The notes below the pieces were generated by a model. That model was given only the letters and a program-made list of their open reading frames with translations. It did not search any database and had not been told where the DNA came from. A stretch of DNA of 64,000 bases from Bacillota bacterium (GTDB taxonomy: Bacteria; Bacillota; Clostridia; Peptostreptococcales; Anaerovoracaceae): assembly GCA_029101005.1 (NCBI GenBank), contig JAQXQE010000011.1:1-64000 (forward strand). The letters are read 5' to 3'. Made by a program: the position numbers and the translations under genes. Of the stretch, positions 31,349 to 42,198 are shown in pieces (within the stretch, counting starts at the first letter, position 1; the number at the start of each line of letters is the position of its first letter).

Positions 31349-32920
31349 CTATTGCTCCTCCAGTCTCTTGATAGCCAGGGCCATAGTAAGTCCTGGGATA
31401 ATTCTGTTACCAGTCATCTCAGCTCCGAGGATCTCATTGATTCTCTTGAGTCTGTACTGAACTGTATTATTGTGGATGCACATGAACTCAGCAGTCTTGT
31501 TGGAGTTCATTCCAGCATCCAGAATGAATGTAGCTACTGTATCGAGCAGCAGCTTACCCTTGTTAGCAGATACCTCTCTGCCGAATGGCTCGAGAAGGTC
31601 GAGGTACATCTTCTTGAGTGAAGTGTTACCTGTCTGAATATTGATGCAATCGCATACCATTGACATCTCGTACTTCGAGAATACTCTCTTATATGGGAAT
31701 ACAACCTCAACGAAACGCCAAGTCTTGTTGATGAGTCTGAAGCCCTCAACTGCAGCGTCGAGCGTCTCGATTCCTGTGATGTGGAAGAGTCTTACGTCCT
31801 TGCGTCCGCTCTTAATCTCATCGTACATCTCGATGCATCTCATCTTGATCTCATGAGCCTGCTCGTTAGCTCCATTGTGGTATACCATGCCGTAGAGATC
31901 GTGTCCATCACTGAGTGTCAGCAGATTGAACTTGTACTGACGCTTGTACTCATCGATAACCTCAAGAACCTCAGCAGGGTCAACCTCACCCGCGTAGAAT
32001 ACGCTTGCGAACTTGCAGCCCTTGAGTCCAGCCTCCTCGAGGAGTGTGTAGCAGAAGCTCATATCGCCTCTTACTGCTGACTTGATGAATTCAGCTCTTG
32101 AGTCTCTCTCTGGTGTGTACTTCCACATACCGATAGCGAGCTCGATGATCTCAGCAAGCTTTCTCATCTCTATTGCAGAGTAGTTATCCTCGTTGTCTAC
32201 TACCATAAGGATGTACTTCTGATCGTTAATCTCGATGTATCCCCAGTAGCTGATGATGCCCTCGATCTCAAGTCTTGTGAACGAGTTCTCGTGAAGAGCA
32301 TCCTGTGTTCTTGCAATCTGAATTGCATCGTCAATTGTAACAACGTGTCTTGTTTCAATTGTCAGAATTGGATTAAACTCTGCGGTCATAAGAACAGCCT
32401 GATAATCATTGTACAGAGCCGCCTCCTTTAGCGCCACTGGGAAGCTGCTGTGCTTCTCGAAGTTCAGGAGGTGGAAAATTGTATTATTAAGGATATTATC
32501 GCTGTAGTTGTGGCCGTAGAGAACCTTATCAAGAACCTGCTCGATGAGCATTGCGTACGTTACTCTGCCATCGTCCTCGATTGTGATGATGATAAGACCG
32601 TTCTCCTCAGCAGCATCAATTACTCTCTGGTCAACCTTCTTGACACCGTGCTCGTTAAGATAGATTACGAGTGCTGCTACACCCCTCTTACCGAGGCCTG
32701 CAACAGCCTTGCACTGTGCATCAATGTCATCCTTCTGATTCCAGAAGTGGGTTACTACCATCTGCTCTCTGACACCATTACGCTCTACGCCGTTATCGAG
32801 GTCATCCTCGTCAAGAACCGACACTGTACGAACCCTTCTGTCGCTTTTTCTCTCGCATGAAATTACTTCGCATCCTGCAAAAGCTTCTAATTTCAAGCAA
32901 TCTTCAACTGTGATTCTCAT
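31349..32920 (-). CDS. PucR-family transcriptional regulator
   Basis: N-terminal PucR-like domain; C-terminal HTH_30 AEFMCIHNNTVQYRLKRINEILG. Confidence 0.85.
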   Translation of the reverse strand: MRITVEDCLKLEAFAGCEVISCERKSDRRVRTVSVLDEDDLDNGVERNGVREQMVVTHFWNQKDDIDAQCKAVAGLGKRGVAALVIYLNEHGVKKVDQRVIDAAEENGLIIITIEDDGRVTYAMLIEQVLDKVLYGHNYSDNILNNTIFHLLNFEKHSSFPVALKEAALYNDYQAVLMTAEFNPILTIETRHVVTIDDAIQIARTQDALHENSFTRLEIEGIISYWGYIEINDQKYILMVVDNEDNYSAIEMRKLAEIIELAIGMWKYTPERDSRAEFIKSAVRGDMSFCYTLLEEAGLKGCKFASVFYAGEVDPAEVLEVIDEYKRQYKFNLLTLSDGHDLYGMVYHNGANEQAHEIKMRCIEMYDEIKSGRKDVRLFHITGIETLDAAVEGFRLINKTWRFVEVVFPYKRVFSKYEMSMVCDCINIQTGNTSLKKMYLDLLEPFGREVSANKGKLLLDTVATFILDAGMNSNKTAEFMCIHNNTVQYRLKRINEILGAEMTGNRIIPGLTMALAIKRLEEQ

Positions 32921-32923
32921 ACC

Positions 32924-35104
32924 TTACTCCTGTGAATTGTCTTCTTTCTCATTGCTATCAGCGATAACGTCTTCTTCTACTTTCTCAGTTGTCTTTGTTT
33001 CTGCAGTCTGCTCTGGCTGCTCTGGTCTAGCAAGCTTTCTTGCTGAGTCTTTGGTCAGAGTCTTCGGCTTGGCTGTTGCTCTCTTGTACATCTCGTAGCC
33101 AACTCGGTCCTCTTCCTCGTCAGCTCCCACTGTTACATACTGATCTGACTGTCTGTCGAGTTCAACCTTGAGAGCCTCTCTAGCTCTCTGGAGTTCTTCC
33201 TCCTCGAGTCTTGCAGCCTCCTTAGCCTCTTCCTCGTTGTTCTTCTTAATCTCTTCTTCTTTAACCTTGACCTGTGCCTGAAGCTCCTCTGGGCTAAGCT
33301 CACCCTTGTACAGAGCCTCGAACTGCTCTCCGTCAAGTGTCTCTACGAGAAGCAGCGCCTGCGCAACTCTCTCGAACGCATCGTCATGCTCAACGAGAAT
33401 TTTTCTTGTCTCTTCGTAGCACTCCTCGAGAATGCGCTTAACTTCCTTGTCGATTGTTGATGCAACCTCTTCTGAGTAGTTCTGTCTTGATGAGAAATCT
33501 CTACCAAGGAATACTTCCTCTCCTGTATTGAAGCTTACTGGACCGAGCTTCTCGCTGAAGCCGTAGTCAGTAATCATACTTCTTGCAGTCTGTGTTGCCC
33601 TCTGCAGATCATTGCTAGCTCCTGTGCTGATATCATCGAGCTTAAGCTCCTCAGCAACTCTTCCTCCAAGCAAGTGCTTAATTGAATTGAGCATATGACC
33701 CTTTGTCGCAAAGAATCTATCCTTCTCAGGAAGCCACATTGTGAAGCCTCCTGCTGTTCCTCTTGGGATGATTGTAATCTGATGTACAGGATCTGAATCC
33801 GGAGTTGCTCTCATTACGATTGCGTGACCAGCCTCGTGGTACGCAGTGAGCTTCTTCTCCTCATCAGAGATGACTCTTGACTTCTTGGCAGGTCCTGCCA
33901 TTACCTTAGTTGTTGCCTCCTCGATCTCGTCCATTCTGATCTTGATTCCGTTTCTTCTCGCTGTGAGAAGCGCTGCCTCGTTAATCAGATTCTCGATATC
34001 TGCCGGTGAGAAGCCAGCTGTTCTCTTAGCGAGAACGTCGAGCTTAACATCTTCATCGAGTGGCTTGTTCTTAGTGTACAGCTTGAGGATCTCCTCTCTG
34101 CCCTTGACATCTGGCATTCCGATGACAATCTGTCTATCGAATCTGCCCGGTCTCAGAAGAGCAGGGTCGAGTACGTCAGGTCTGTTAGTTGCAGCAAGGA
34201 TGATGATACCGAGATTGCCGTCGAAACCATCCATCTCAACGAGGAGCTGATTAAGTGTCTGCTCTCTCTCATCATTACCACCGCCAAGTCCTGCACCTCT
34301 CTTACGACCTACTGCATCAATCTCATCAATGAATACAATACATGGAGCATTCTTCTTTGCCTCTGTGAAGAGATCTCTAACTCTTGACGCACCAACTCCG
34401 ACGAACATCTCTACGAAGTCAGAACCTGAGATAGTGAAGAATGGTACGCCAGCCTCGCCAGCTGTCGCCTTAGAGATATAAGTTTTACCAGTACCAGGTG
34501 AACCTACGAGCAGCACACCCTTAGGGATCCTCGCACCAAGCTTTGTGTACTTCTGTGGGCTCTTGAGGAAGTCGACAATCTCTTCGAGCTCCTGCTTCTC
34601 CTCCTCAAGACCAGCAACGTCATCGAAAGTAATCTTCTTGCCGCCGCCCTTGTACAGTCTCGCCTTATTCTTACCGAACTGGAATGCCTGCTTGTTGCCA
34701 CCCTGATTCATCAGGAAGTAGAACAGGAAGAGCATTGCCACAATCATGAGAATTGTCGGCAGAATGTTAAGCAAGCTAAAGTCGCTCTGTGGTGGATCAC
34801 TATCCATCACGAGTTCCTTAGCCTCAAGCTGCGGGTAGATGTACTTCTCCTCCAGCCAGTTAATCTCGAGGGCTGAAGGTGCATAAGCAATCTCGACATT
34901 GCCATTCTTCTTAGTTCCAGTCAGCTGTCTGTCAGTGATGTTGATCTTCTCGAAGTCACCTGCCTCAAGATGTGATGCAAACTGAGAGAACTTGACCTCC
35001 TTTGTCTCTGTTGTTGTCGCCATATCCTTATAGAAATATGCGGCACCGAGAACCATTAAGAAAATAAGTATGTACGCGCCAAATCCGCGACCAAATTTCT
35101 TCAA
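32924..35104 (-). CDS. ftsH: ATP-dependent zinc metalloprotease FtsH
   Basis: [34 protein letters not shown]. Confidence 0.98.
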   Translation of the reverse strand: MKKFGRGFGAYILIFLMVLGAAYFYKDMATTTETKEVKFSQFASHLEAGDFEKINITDRQLTGTKKNGNVEIAYAPSALEINWLEEKYIYPQLEAKELVMDSDPPQSDFSLLNILPTILMIVAMLFLFYFLMNQGGNKQAFQFGKNKARLYKGGGKKITFDDVAGLEEEKQELEEIVDFLKSPQKYTKLGARIPKGVLLVGSPGTGKTYISKATAGEAGVPFFTISGSDFVEMFVGVGASRVRDLFTEAKKNAPCIVFIDEIDAVGRKRGAGLGGGNDEREQTLNQLLVEMDGFDGNLGIIILAATNRPDVLDPALLRPGRFDRQIVIGMPDVKGREEILKLYTKNKPLDEDVKLDVLAKRTAGFSPADIENLINEAALLTARRNGIKIRMDEIEEATTKVMAGPAKKSRVISDEEKKLTAYHEAGHAIVMRATPDSDPVHQITIIPRGTAGGFTMWLPEKDRFFATKGHMLNSIKHLLGGRVAEELKLDDISTGASNDLQRATQTARSMITDYGFSEKLGPVSFNTGEEVFLGRDFSSRQNYSEEVASTIDKEVKRILEECYEETRKILVEHDDAFERVAQALLLVETLDGEQFEALYKGELSPEELQAQVKVKEEEIKKNNEEEAKEAARLEEEELQRAREALKVELDRQSDQYVTVGADEEEDRVGYEMYKRATAKPKTLTKDSARKLARPEQPEQTAETKTTEKVEEDVIADSNEKEDNSQE

Positions 35105-35156
35105 ATCATTTACCTCTTCTAATTTTTTGTGTTGAAACTACAAATTAACACTTATT

Positions 35157-36632
35157 TTACCATAGTGATTCAAGCAGTTCAATAAACAGCACCCTCTCTG
35201 TCGTGTCGCTTATCTGATATTTCTGTGAAAATCTGCCGTTCTCTCTGTGTCGTGCAGATGACATCTGCGCATTAGGAACGATCCACAGAATCTCGCTTCC
35301 GATAGCTACCACGAGAATCTTGTCTCTCTCCGACTGAACGATCTTCTCGTCCACGAAGAAGTCCTGCAGTTTCTTGCTCTTGCCGTCCTTGATAGGGATA
35401 AAATCGCCTTCGCGGCGTGTTCTCAGGCACAGGTTTCCTACCTGCCCAGGGTGTACTTCGTTGAAGGCATCAAAGTCGAACGCCGCATATATATCACCCT
35501 CTGCAGGATTGAAGTCCTTGCGCATCAGAACCTGCGGCATGAGTCTGAAGTCATCTGCCGGATTCTTCTCCTCTGCAGCTGACTTAGGCATGAACACGAG
35601 ATTGTCATACTCTCTCTGAGCAATCATTCCACCAGGAAGATCGAGTGATGCAGAAGGGTTGGATGTGTATACGAGATTGAGAAGTGTCAGCACCAGATCA
35701 TAGCTAGATGCCTCCATAATGCCTACCGCCTTGAGACAGTTGACGATTACTCTTCTGCAGATAGCAACGTGCTGTCCTGCGAGCTCTGTGATATCGAGAA
35801 CAAGAGCGTCTCTTACTGTATCGAAATCCATATTCTCCGCACAGAAACCGAGAGCCACATCCTCCATAAAGCTGTCATCGATAGCAGCAATCTCTGCGTA
35901 ACGACGAAGCGCCTGCTTGATATTAGGATTGTAGTTCTTCTCGATATATGGAAGAAGCTTGAGCCTAATCTTATTCCTTGTCACATCAGCAACAGCGTTG
36001 CTCTCGTCAATATTCGGACGGAGCTTGTTGACTTTGATATATGTCTCGATATCGTCTCTTGTGACATCGATAAGCGGTCTGATAATCAGGAAACCCGCAT
36101 CTGACTGTCTCACGGCACTGATTCCAGCGAGTCCATGTACTCCTGTTCCTCTCATAAGTCTCATGAGAACTGTCTCACTCTGATCATCCGCATTGTGTGC
36201 GAGTGCGATGAATACATTCTCCGGTCCAATATGATCTGCAAGCTGAGCGGCTGCGTCATCGAAAATCTGATATCTTGCCATTCTTCCAGCCTCTTCTGTT
36301 GATATACCGAGCTCATCTGCCATCTCCTGACAGTCAATCTCGTACACGAGGCAATCGAGGTCCATCTTCTCACATATCTCAATTGCGCGAGCCTGCTCCT
36401 CATCAGCTTTCTCACCTCTCAGATGGTGGTTGACATGAACTGGAACGAGCGTAAGTGACATTGAGTCGGCGAGTTCGTTCAGCGTATGCAGAAGACAGAG
36501 TGAATCTGGTCCGCCTGAGAATCCAACGACGATTACCGCACCCTCGCTTACGATTCCCGAACCCTGTACTCTATCTAATACGCTGGCTGCTATTCTGTTG
36601 TTCTCCTCAGCACTTCTCTTAGTATCTGCCAT
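35157..36632 (-). CDS. tilS: tRNA(Ile)-lysidine synthase
   Basis: VVGFSGGPDSLCLLHTL, HVNHHLRGEKAD, HNADDQSETVLMRLMRGTG. Confidence 0.95.
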   Translation of the reverse strand: MADTKRSAEENNRIAASVLDRVQGSGIVSEGAVIVVGFSGGPDSLCLLHTLNELADSMSLTLVPVHVNHHLRGEKADEEQARAIEICEKMDLDCLVYEIDCQEMADELGISTEEAGRMARYQIFDDAAAQLADHIGPENVFIALAHNADDQSETVLMRLMRGTGVHGLAGISAVRQSDAGFLIIRPLIDVTRDDIETYIKVNKLRPNIDESNAVADVTRNKIRLKLLPYIEKNYNPNIKQALRRYAEIAAIDDSFMEDVALGFCAENMDFDTVRDALVLDITELAGQHVAICRRVIVNCLKAVGIMEASSYDLVLTLLNLVYTSNPSASLDLPGGMIAQREYDNLVFMPKSAAEEKNPADDFRLMPQVLMRKDFNPAEGDIYAAFDFDAFNEVHPGQVGNLCLRTRREGDFIPIKDGKSKKLQDFFVDEKIVQSERDKILVVAIGSEILWIVPNAQMSSARHRENGRFSQKYQISDTTERVLFIELLESLW

Positions 36633-36651
36633 AACTACCTCTCAAATATAA

Positions 36652-37485
36652 CTATTCTATGATGTCAAAGAATCTGCATCCGTTTGCGAGCAACTTCTCC
36701 GCTGTCTCGTCGAAGCTCATAGACTTGAGCACTGCCATTCTTCTCACAACATGCTCCACATATGGAGACTTGTTAGGTCTACCTCTGAATGGTTCTGGTG
36801 CAAGATATGGTGCATCTGTCTCTGACATTAGATATTCAATTGGAACTGCAGCTGCTACCTCAGCTGCCTTCTTGCCGTTCTTGAAGCTAATCGGACCGCC
36901 GAGAGAGATTGTCGCACCGAGCTTGACGTACTCGAGAGCGAGTTCCTTCGATCCGCTGTAGCAGTGAAGCTGAACTCTTGCATCTTGAACTTCCTCGCCA
37001 GCTTCATTAAGTCTCTTAGGGAACCAGCTCAGTCTCTCCTCGCTGAACGCTCCCTCTTCAAGCAGAATGTCCATTGTCAGTTGGTTCGCATCTCTTGTGT
37101 GAATCATGATTGGCATCTTGAGCTCGTTGGCGAGTCTTATCTGCTTGCGGAAGAGTTCAATCTGATCTTCCTTATTATCCTTACCGTAGTAGAAGTCGAG
37201 TCCGATCTCACCAATTGCCTTAACCTTTGGGTGGGCTGACAGCTTGCGGATTTCTTCTATGTCCTCATCTGTTACAACGCTGGCGTGTTCCGGATGGATT
37301 CCGACAGCAGCGTAGCACCAGTCATAATCTTCCGCATCGCGGATAGCCTGCAGGGAAGAAGCGACGCAGTCGCCTACATCGATGATGTATCGAACCTTGG
37401 ATGAAGTAATCTCCTCTGCGAGAGCAGCGCGCTCCTCGGCAGAGTATTCTTCGAAATTCAAATGTGTGTGTGCATCAAAAAGCAT
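36652..37485 (-). CDS. tatD: TatD-family deoxyribonuclease
   Basis: LFDAHTHLNF, IGEIGLDFYYGKDNKEDQIELFRKQI, SETDAPYLAPEPFRGRPNKS. Confidence 0.94.
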   Translation of the reverse strand: MLFDAHTHLNFEEYSAEERAALAEEITSSKVRYIIDVGDCVASSLQAIRDAEDYDWCYAAVGIHPEHASVVTDEDIEEIRKLSAHPKVKAIGEIGLDFYYGKDNKEDQIELFRKQIRLANELKMPIMIHTRDANQLTMDILLEEGAFSEERLSWFPKRLNEAGEEVQDARVQLHCYSGSKELALEYVKLGATISLGGPISFKNGKKAAEVAAAVPIEYLMSETDAPYLAPEPFRGRPNKSPYVEHVVRRMAVLKSMSFDETAEKLLANGCRFFDIIE

Positions 37486-37550
37486 AGTGCTCCCTCTTAT
37501 TAAATAAAGGGCCTCGATAATATCTCGAGACCCTTATTGATAGTGAATAA

Positions 37551-39125
37551 TTAGTTTGCCTTACCGATTTCCTCGAGTGCTGCAAGTTCCTTCTCAATGT
37601 CGAGTCTTGGGAAGAGCTGCTCGCCCTTGCTTACCTTAACGCCGTCCATCTGATAGAACTCGAATGCATCCTCCCATACACCCTCAACATCAGCGAGTCC
37701 GAGCTGCTCTCTCATTCTATCTGAAGTTGTGTGCATATAAGGGATGATGAGGATTGATACGATTCTGAGTGCCTCGGCGAGGTTTCTCATTACTGTATCT
37801 AGCTCGTCCTTCTTGCTCTCATCCTTAGCAAGAGCCCATGGCATCTTCTCGTCGATGTACTTGTTAGCACGTCTTACGAGTGTCCAGATCTCCTCGAGTG
37901 CGAGGTTGAACTGGAACTGATCCATCTTCTCCTCAACCTTTGAAGCAACTGAAGTTGCGAGGCTGATGAGTTCCTCGTCAATCTCATCTCTGAGCTTAGC
38001 CTCTGGCACAACGCCGCCGCAGTACTTCTCAATCATTGATACTGATCTTGAGAGAAGGTTACCGAGGTCGTTAGCGAGGTCATAGTTCAGTCTCTTGAGC
38101 ATTACCTCATTTGTGTAGATTCCGTCCTGACCGAATGTGTACTCGCGCAGGAGGAAGTACTTGAGTGAATCGATTCCGTATCTGTCAATCAGAATCTCAG
38201 GGTCAACTACGTTGCCCTTTGACTTTGACATCTTACCACCATCGATGAGAAGCCATCCATGTCCGAGAACCTGCTTAGGAAGTGGCTCTTCGATTGACAT
38301 GAGCATTGCAGGCCAGATGATTGAGTGGAATCTTACAATCTCCTTACCTACAAGGTGAACGTTAACCGGCCAGTACTTCTCGTACAGTTCAGGCTCATCA
38401 GGATATCCCAGAGCTGTGATGTAGTTTGAAAGAGCGTCGAGCCATACGTAGATTACGTGGTCCTCGTCGATTGGAACTGGGATACCCCAGTCGAACTCTG
38501 ATCTTGAGATGCAGAGATCCTCGAGACCCTGCTCGATGAATGCCTTCATCTCATTTCTTCTTGAATCAGGCTGCAGGAACTCAGGATGTGTATCATATAG
38601 CTCGAGGAGCTTATCAGCATACGAAGAGAGCTTGAAGAAATATGACTCCTCCTGCATCTTCTTAACTGGTCTTCCGCAGTCTGGGCAACAGCCATCCTCT
38701 ACCTGTGTCTCAGTCCAGAATGACTCACATGGTGTGCAGTACCAACCCTCGTATGTGCCCTTGTAGATGTCTCCCTTCTTGTACATCTTCATGAAGATGT
38801 CCTGGACTCTCTTAACGTGTCTGTCCTCTGTTGTTCTGATGAAGTCATCATAGCTGATCTCCATCTTCTCCCAGAGCCTCAGAATTGTCTCTACGATTGC
38901 GTCAACATACTCGATTGGTGTAACACCAGCCTCGTCCGCGCACTTCTCAATCTTCTGTCCGTGCTCGTCTGTTCCTGTGAGGAATCTAACATCGTATCCG
39001 CTGAGTCTCTTGAATCTAGCCATAGCATCTGCCATTACCGTGCAGTATGTGTGACCGATGTGAAGCTTAGCACTTGGATAGTAGATTGGAGTGGTGATGT
39101 AATATGTACCTTTGTTCTCTGTCAT
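37551..39125 (-). CDS. metG: Methionyl-tRNA synthetase
   Basis: YPSAKLHIGHTY, FLTGTDEHGQKIE, KMSKSKGN. Confidence 0.98.
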   Translation of the reverse strand: MTENKGTYYITTPIYYPSAKLHIGHTYCTVMADAMARFKRLSGYDVRFLTGTDEHGQKIEKCADEAGVTPIEYVDAIVETILRLWEKMEISYDDFIRTTEDRHVKRVQDIFMKMYKKGDIYKGTYEGWYCTPCESFWTETQVEDGCCPDCGRPVKKMQEESYFFKLSSYADKLLELYDTHPEFLQPDSRRNEMKAFIEQGLEDLCISRSEFDWGIPVPIDEDHVIYVWLDALSNYITALGYPDEPELYEKYWPVNVHLVGKEIVRFHSIIWPAMLMSIEEPLPKQVLGHGWLLIDGGKMSKSKGNVVDPEILIDRYGIDSLKYFLLREYTFGQDGIYTNEVMLKRLNYDLANDLGNLLSRSVSMIEKYCGGVVPEAKLRDEIDEELISLATSVASKVEEKMDQFQFNLALEEIWTLVRRANKYIDEKMPWALAKDESKKDELDTVMRNLAEALRIVSILIIPYMHTTSDRMREQLGLADVEGVWEDAFEFYQMDGVKVSKGEQLFPRLDIEKELAALEEIGKAN

Positions 39126-39169
39126 GCTTAATACCTTCTTCTATCTTTAAATTATTATAAATTATTGTC

Positions 39170-39397
39170 TTAGATCAGCTCTGTGTCTTCCATGCCCCAG
39201 TCGGCACCCGTCCAGTCTGCGCTGGTGCAGAGTCTTGCGAAGAGTCTGTCAACAACGATTGCTGTTGTTGCAAGTGCAAGTGATGTACTTGTTACCGCGA
39301 AGATGATAATGCCCATGCGAGCTTTCTTTCTTGCGGCGATATCAACTGCCATCTCGAACTCTTTCTTCTTTGCTTTCTGTTCTGCTCTCTTGCTCAT
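39170..39397 (-). CDS. Small hypothetical membrane protein
   Basis: Single hydrophobic segment MGIIIFAVTSTSLALATTAIVV after basic N-terminus. Confidence 0.5.
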   Translation of the reverse strand: MSKRAEQKAKKKEFEMAVDIAARKKARMGIIIFAVTSTSLALATTAIVVDRLFARLCTSADWTGADWGMEDTELI

Positions 39398-39541
39398 ACT
39401 TGACCCCTTCTATTATGTTTAGTGTAACAAGTCATTTGTGTTATATTATAACAAAATCTCTTGTTTTTACAAGTTTAACTGTGCCTGCAACACAAAAAGA
39501 GGCTGTCATAAGACAGCCTCAATTATTCTTATGAAGTTATA

Positions 39542-40087
39542 TTACTTCTGAGCCTTTCCGATCTCAAGACCCTGGTTGAAAGCATCAACGTTAGGCTGGA
39601 TGAGCTGTGGCTTCTTCTCGAACTTGTGCTCGATTCCCTTGATGATAACCTCTGCAGGTACTGCTTCAGTTGCACCAACGTATACGCCGAGCATAATTAC
39701 GTTCAGAGCTCTTGGGTTGTTGATGTCAAGAGCCATCTGTGTAACAGGAGCCTTGATAACCTTAATGTCATCTCTCTCGATCTCGTCTGTTACGATTGTG
39801 CTGTTGATGAAGAGGTTTCCACCTGGCTTCAGGTTAGGAAGGAACTTGTGGAGTGAAGGTCCGTTCATTACTACAAGGTCCTCGAGCTGGTAGCTTACTG
39901 GAGCTCCGATCTCATCATCTGAGATAACTACGAAGCAGTTAGCTGTACCACCTCTCATAGCAGCACCGTATGATGGGAAGAAGCTTACGTTCAGGTCAGT
40001 AGCCTCACAAGTTGCCTCTGAGAGCAGCTTGCCCATTGTCATAACTCCCTGTCCGCCGAATCCGGCAATCATCAGATTTCTTTCCAT
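39542..40087 (-). CDS. korC: 2-oxoacid:ferredoxin oxidoreductase gamma subunit
   Basis: MIAGFGGQGVMTMGKLLSEA, PSYGAAMRGGTANC. Confidence 0.92.
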   Translation of the reverse strand: MERNLMIAGFGGQGVMTMGKLLSEATCEATDLNVSFFPSYGAAMRGGTANCFVVISDDEIGAPVSYQLEDLVVMNGPSLHKFLPNLKPGGNLFINSTIVTDEIERDDIKVIKAPVTQMALDINNPRALNVIMLGVYVGATEAVPAEVIIKGIEHKFEKKPQLIQPNVDAFNQGLEIGKAQK

Positions 40088-40101
40088 TATTCTGCTACCT
40101 C

Positions 40102-40854
40102 CTAGTCATTCATTCTAAACTCGCCGAGAGGATACTCTGCGAACATCTTCTCTCTCAGGAAATCAAGTGACTCAAGAGCTGAAAGTCCCCAGTTAGTTGG
40201 GCAGCTTGTTACGATCTCAACGATTGAGTAACCCTTACCCTCAAGCTGGTTCTGGAAAGCCTTCTTGATGTACTTACGTGTCTTGATTACGTTTGCAGGT
40301 GTGTCAACTGCAGTTCTTACGATCATTGTAGGAGCTGTCAGCTGGTTGAGGATCTCGCAAATGTGCATTGGATATCCGTGCTCCTCTGCAGTTCTTCCGC
40401 CAGGAGCTGTTGTAGCCTTCATACCGATCAGTGTTGTAGGAGCGAGCTGTCCACCAGTCATTCCGTAGATACCGTTGTTTACGAAGATAACTGTGATGTT
40501 CTCACCTCTGTTAGCAGCTGACATTGTCTCAGCAAGACCGATAGCAGCGAGGTCTCCGTCTCCCTGGTATGTGTAAACCAGTGAATCTGGGGATGATCTC
40601 TTAACACCTGTAGCTACAGCACCAGCCCTTCCGTGAGCAGCGATCAGCCAGTCGTGTGAAACGTAGAGCTGACCAAGTCCGCAGCAGCCTACTCCCTCAA
40701 CTCTTACGAGCTTGTCGAGAACACCGAGCTCCTCAGCAGCCTCACCGATAAGCTTGTGAACTGTTGAGTGCATGCATCCTGGGCAGAATGAGTTTACGCA
40801 ACCCTCCTTAACGCCCTTGGTTCTTGAATATACTTTCTTCATATCTTCAGCCAT
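40102..40854 (-). CDS. korB: 2-oxoacid:ferredoxin oxidoreductase beta (TPP) subunit
   Basis: FCPGCMHSTVHKL, YQGDGDLAAIGLAETMSAANRGENITVIFVNN. Confidence 0.94.
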   Translation of the reverse strand: MAEDMKKVYSRTKGVKEGCVNSFCPGCMHSTVHKLIGEAAEELGVLDKLVRVEGVGCCGLGQLYVSHDWLIAAHGRAGAVATGVKRSSPDSLVYTYQGDGDLAAIGLAETMSAANRGENITVIFVNNGIYGMTGGQLAPTTLIGMKATTAPGGRTAEEHGYPMHICEILNQLTAPTMIVRTAVDTPANVIKTRKYIKKAFQNQLEGKGYSIVEIVTSCPTNWGLSALESLDFLREKMFAEYPLGEFRMND

Positions 40855-41933
40855 TACAGTACCTCCTTAATAAGCTCGCGAGCTCCTGCCATAACCTGAT
40901 CGTTAGTGAGGAGCTGTCCGCCTGATCTCAGGCACTCCTTAACAGGAATTCTTCCGCAGATTGCGTGATCGATATCGAATCTCATCTGTGCTGGGATTGA
41001 CATCTCAACGTTAAGGATACCCTTAACCTGTGCAGGGTCGAGCTTAGCGAATGCATCGTAAGGGAATGGTGATACTGTGATAGGTCTGATCATACCAGCC
41101 TTGATTCCCTCTTTTCTGAGCTCCTTAACGATTACCTTTGAGATACGAGCTGAGATACCGTATGCAGCGAGTACGATCTCTGCATCGTCCATCATGAACT
41201 CCTCAACTCTTACGTCCTTGTCCCATGTCTGGTACATCTTAGCTGTCTCGATGTTGTGGATCTCCCATCCATCGCCGATTCCACCAGGCTCGCATGTGTG
41301 CTGATCTCCAACTGGGTGACCAACTACTGCTCTGTGTGCCTGCTTAGCTCTGATCTCAGCGATCTCCTCGTCGCTCTTCATTGGTGGGAGGATTACAGGC
41401 TCCATCATTGTACCCATAACTCCGTCTGTGAGTACGAGAACTGGGTTCTCATCTCTCTCAGCGAGGTCAAATGCCTCGTATACCATGTCTACGCACTCCT
41501 GTACTGTTGCTGGAGCGAGTACGATCATCTTAAATCCACCATTTCCAGAAGCCTTTGTTGCCTGGTTGTAATCCTGCTGTGCAGGCTGGATAGCTCCGAT
41601 TCCAGGGCCACCTCTCTGTACGTTAACATATACAGCTGGGCAACGAGCTGCTGCCATGTATGATACTCCCTCTGAGTAGAGTGAGATACCGCATGATGAT
41701 GATGAGCTCATAGCTCTGATACCTGTAGCAGTTGCACCGTACAGCATGTTAACAGAAGCTACCTCTGACTCTCCCTGTACGAATGTTCCGCCTACCTCAG
41801 GCATTCTTCTTGCAAAATACTCAGGAATCTCGTTCTGCGGTGTGATAGGATAACCCGCGAAGAAACGACAACCTGCTCTTGTAGCTGCCTCAGCGATAGC
41901 CTCGCAGCCCTTCATAAATACACGTTCTGCCAT
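40854..41933 (-). CDS. korA: 2-oxoacid:ferredoxin oxidoreductase alpha subunit (start corrected to MAERVF)
   Basis: GYPITPQNEIPEYFARRMPEVGGTFVQGESEVASVNM. Confidence 0.94.
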   Translation of the reverse strand: MAERVFMKGCEAIAEAATRAGCRFFAGYPITPQNEIPEYFARRMPEVGGTFVQGESEVASVNMLYGATATGIRAMSSSSSCGISLYSEGVSYMAAARCPAVYVNVQRGGPGIGAIQPAQQDYNQATKASGNGGFKMIVLAPATVQECVDMVYEAFDLAERDENPVLVLTDGVMGTMMEPVILPPMKSDEEIAEIRAKQAHRAVVGHPVGDQHTCEPGGIGDGWEIHNIETAKMYQTWDKDVRVEEFMMDDAEIVLAAYGISARISKVIVKELRKEGIKAGMIRPITVSPFPYDAFAKLDPAQVKGILNVEMSIPAQMRFDIDHAICGRIPVKECLRSGGQLLTNDQVMAGARELIKEVL

Positions 41934-41952
41934 TAGTTTTCTCCTCTCTGAA

Positions 41953-42162
41953 TTATCTCCATACCTCGATTGCCGCATCAGGACAAATCTGAGCACACAT
42001 TGCGCATCCGATGCAATCATCTGGATTTGCAACAACTACATAAGGGTAACCCTTTGAGTTTACTGCCTCGCCTACTGCGAGAACCTTCTTTGGACATGAA
42101 ATTACGCAATACTGACATGACTTGCATGCTTCAGTAAAGATTTCAACCTTCCCTTTCGCCAT
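41953..42162 (-). CDS. korD: 4Fe-4S dicluster ferredoxin subunit (delta)
   Basis: CKSCQYCVISCPKKVL...DDCIGCAMCAQICPDAAIEV. Confidence 0.93.
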   Translation of the reverse strand: MAKGKVEIFTEACKSCQYCVISCPKKVLAVGEAVNSKGYPYVVVANPDDCIGCAMCAQICPDAAIEVWR

Positions 42163-42198
42163 TACTTTTCCTCCTCTTACGGTTAAGATAAAAGACTT

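Noticed and set aside
35104-35160. Absence of hpt between tilS and ftsH
   Set aside because: Gene order in this cluster varies among Firmicutes; absence here is not informative without the rest of the genome.
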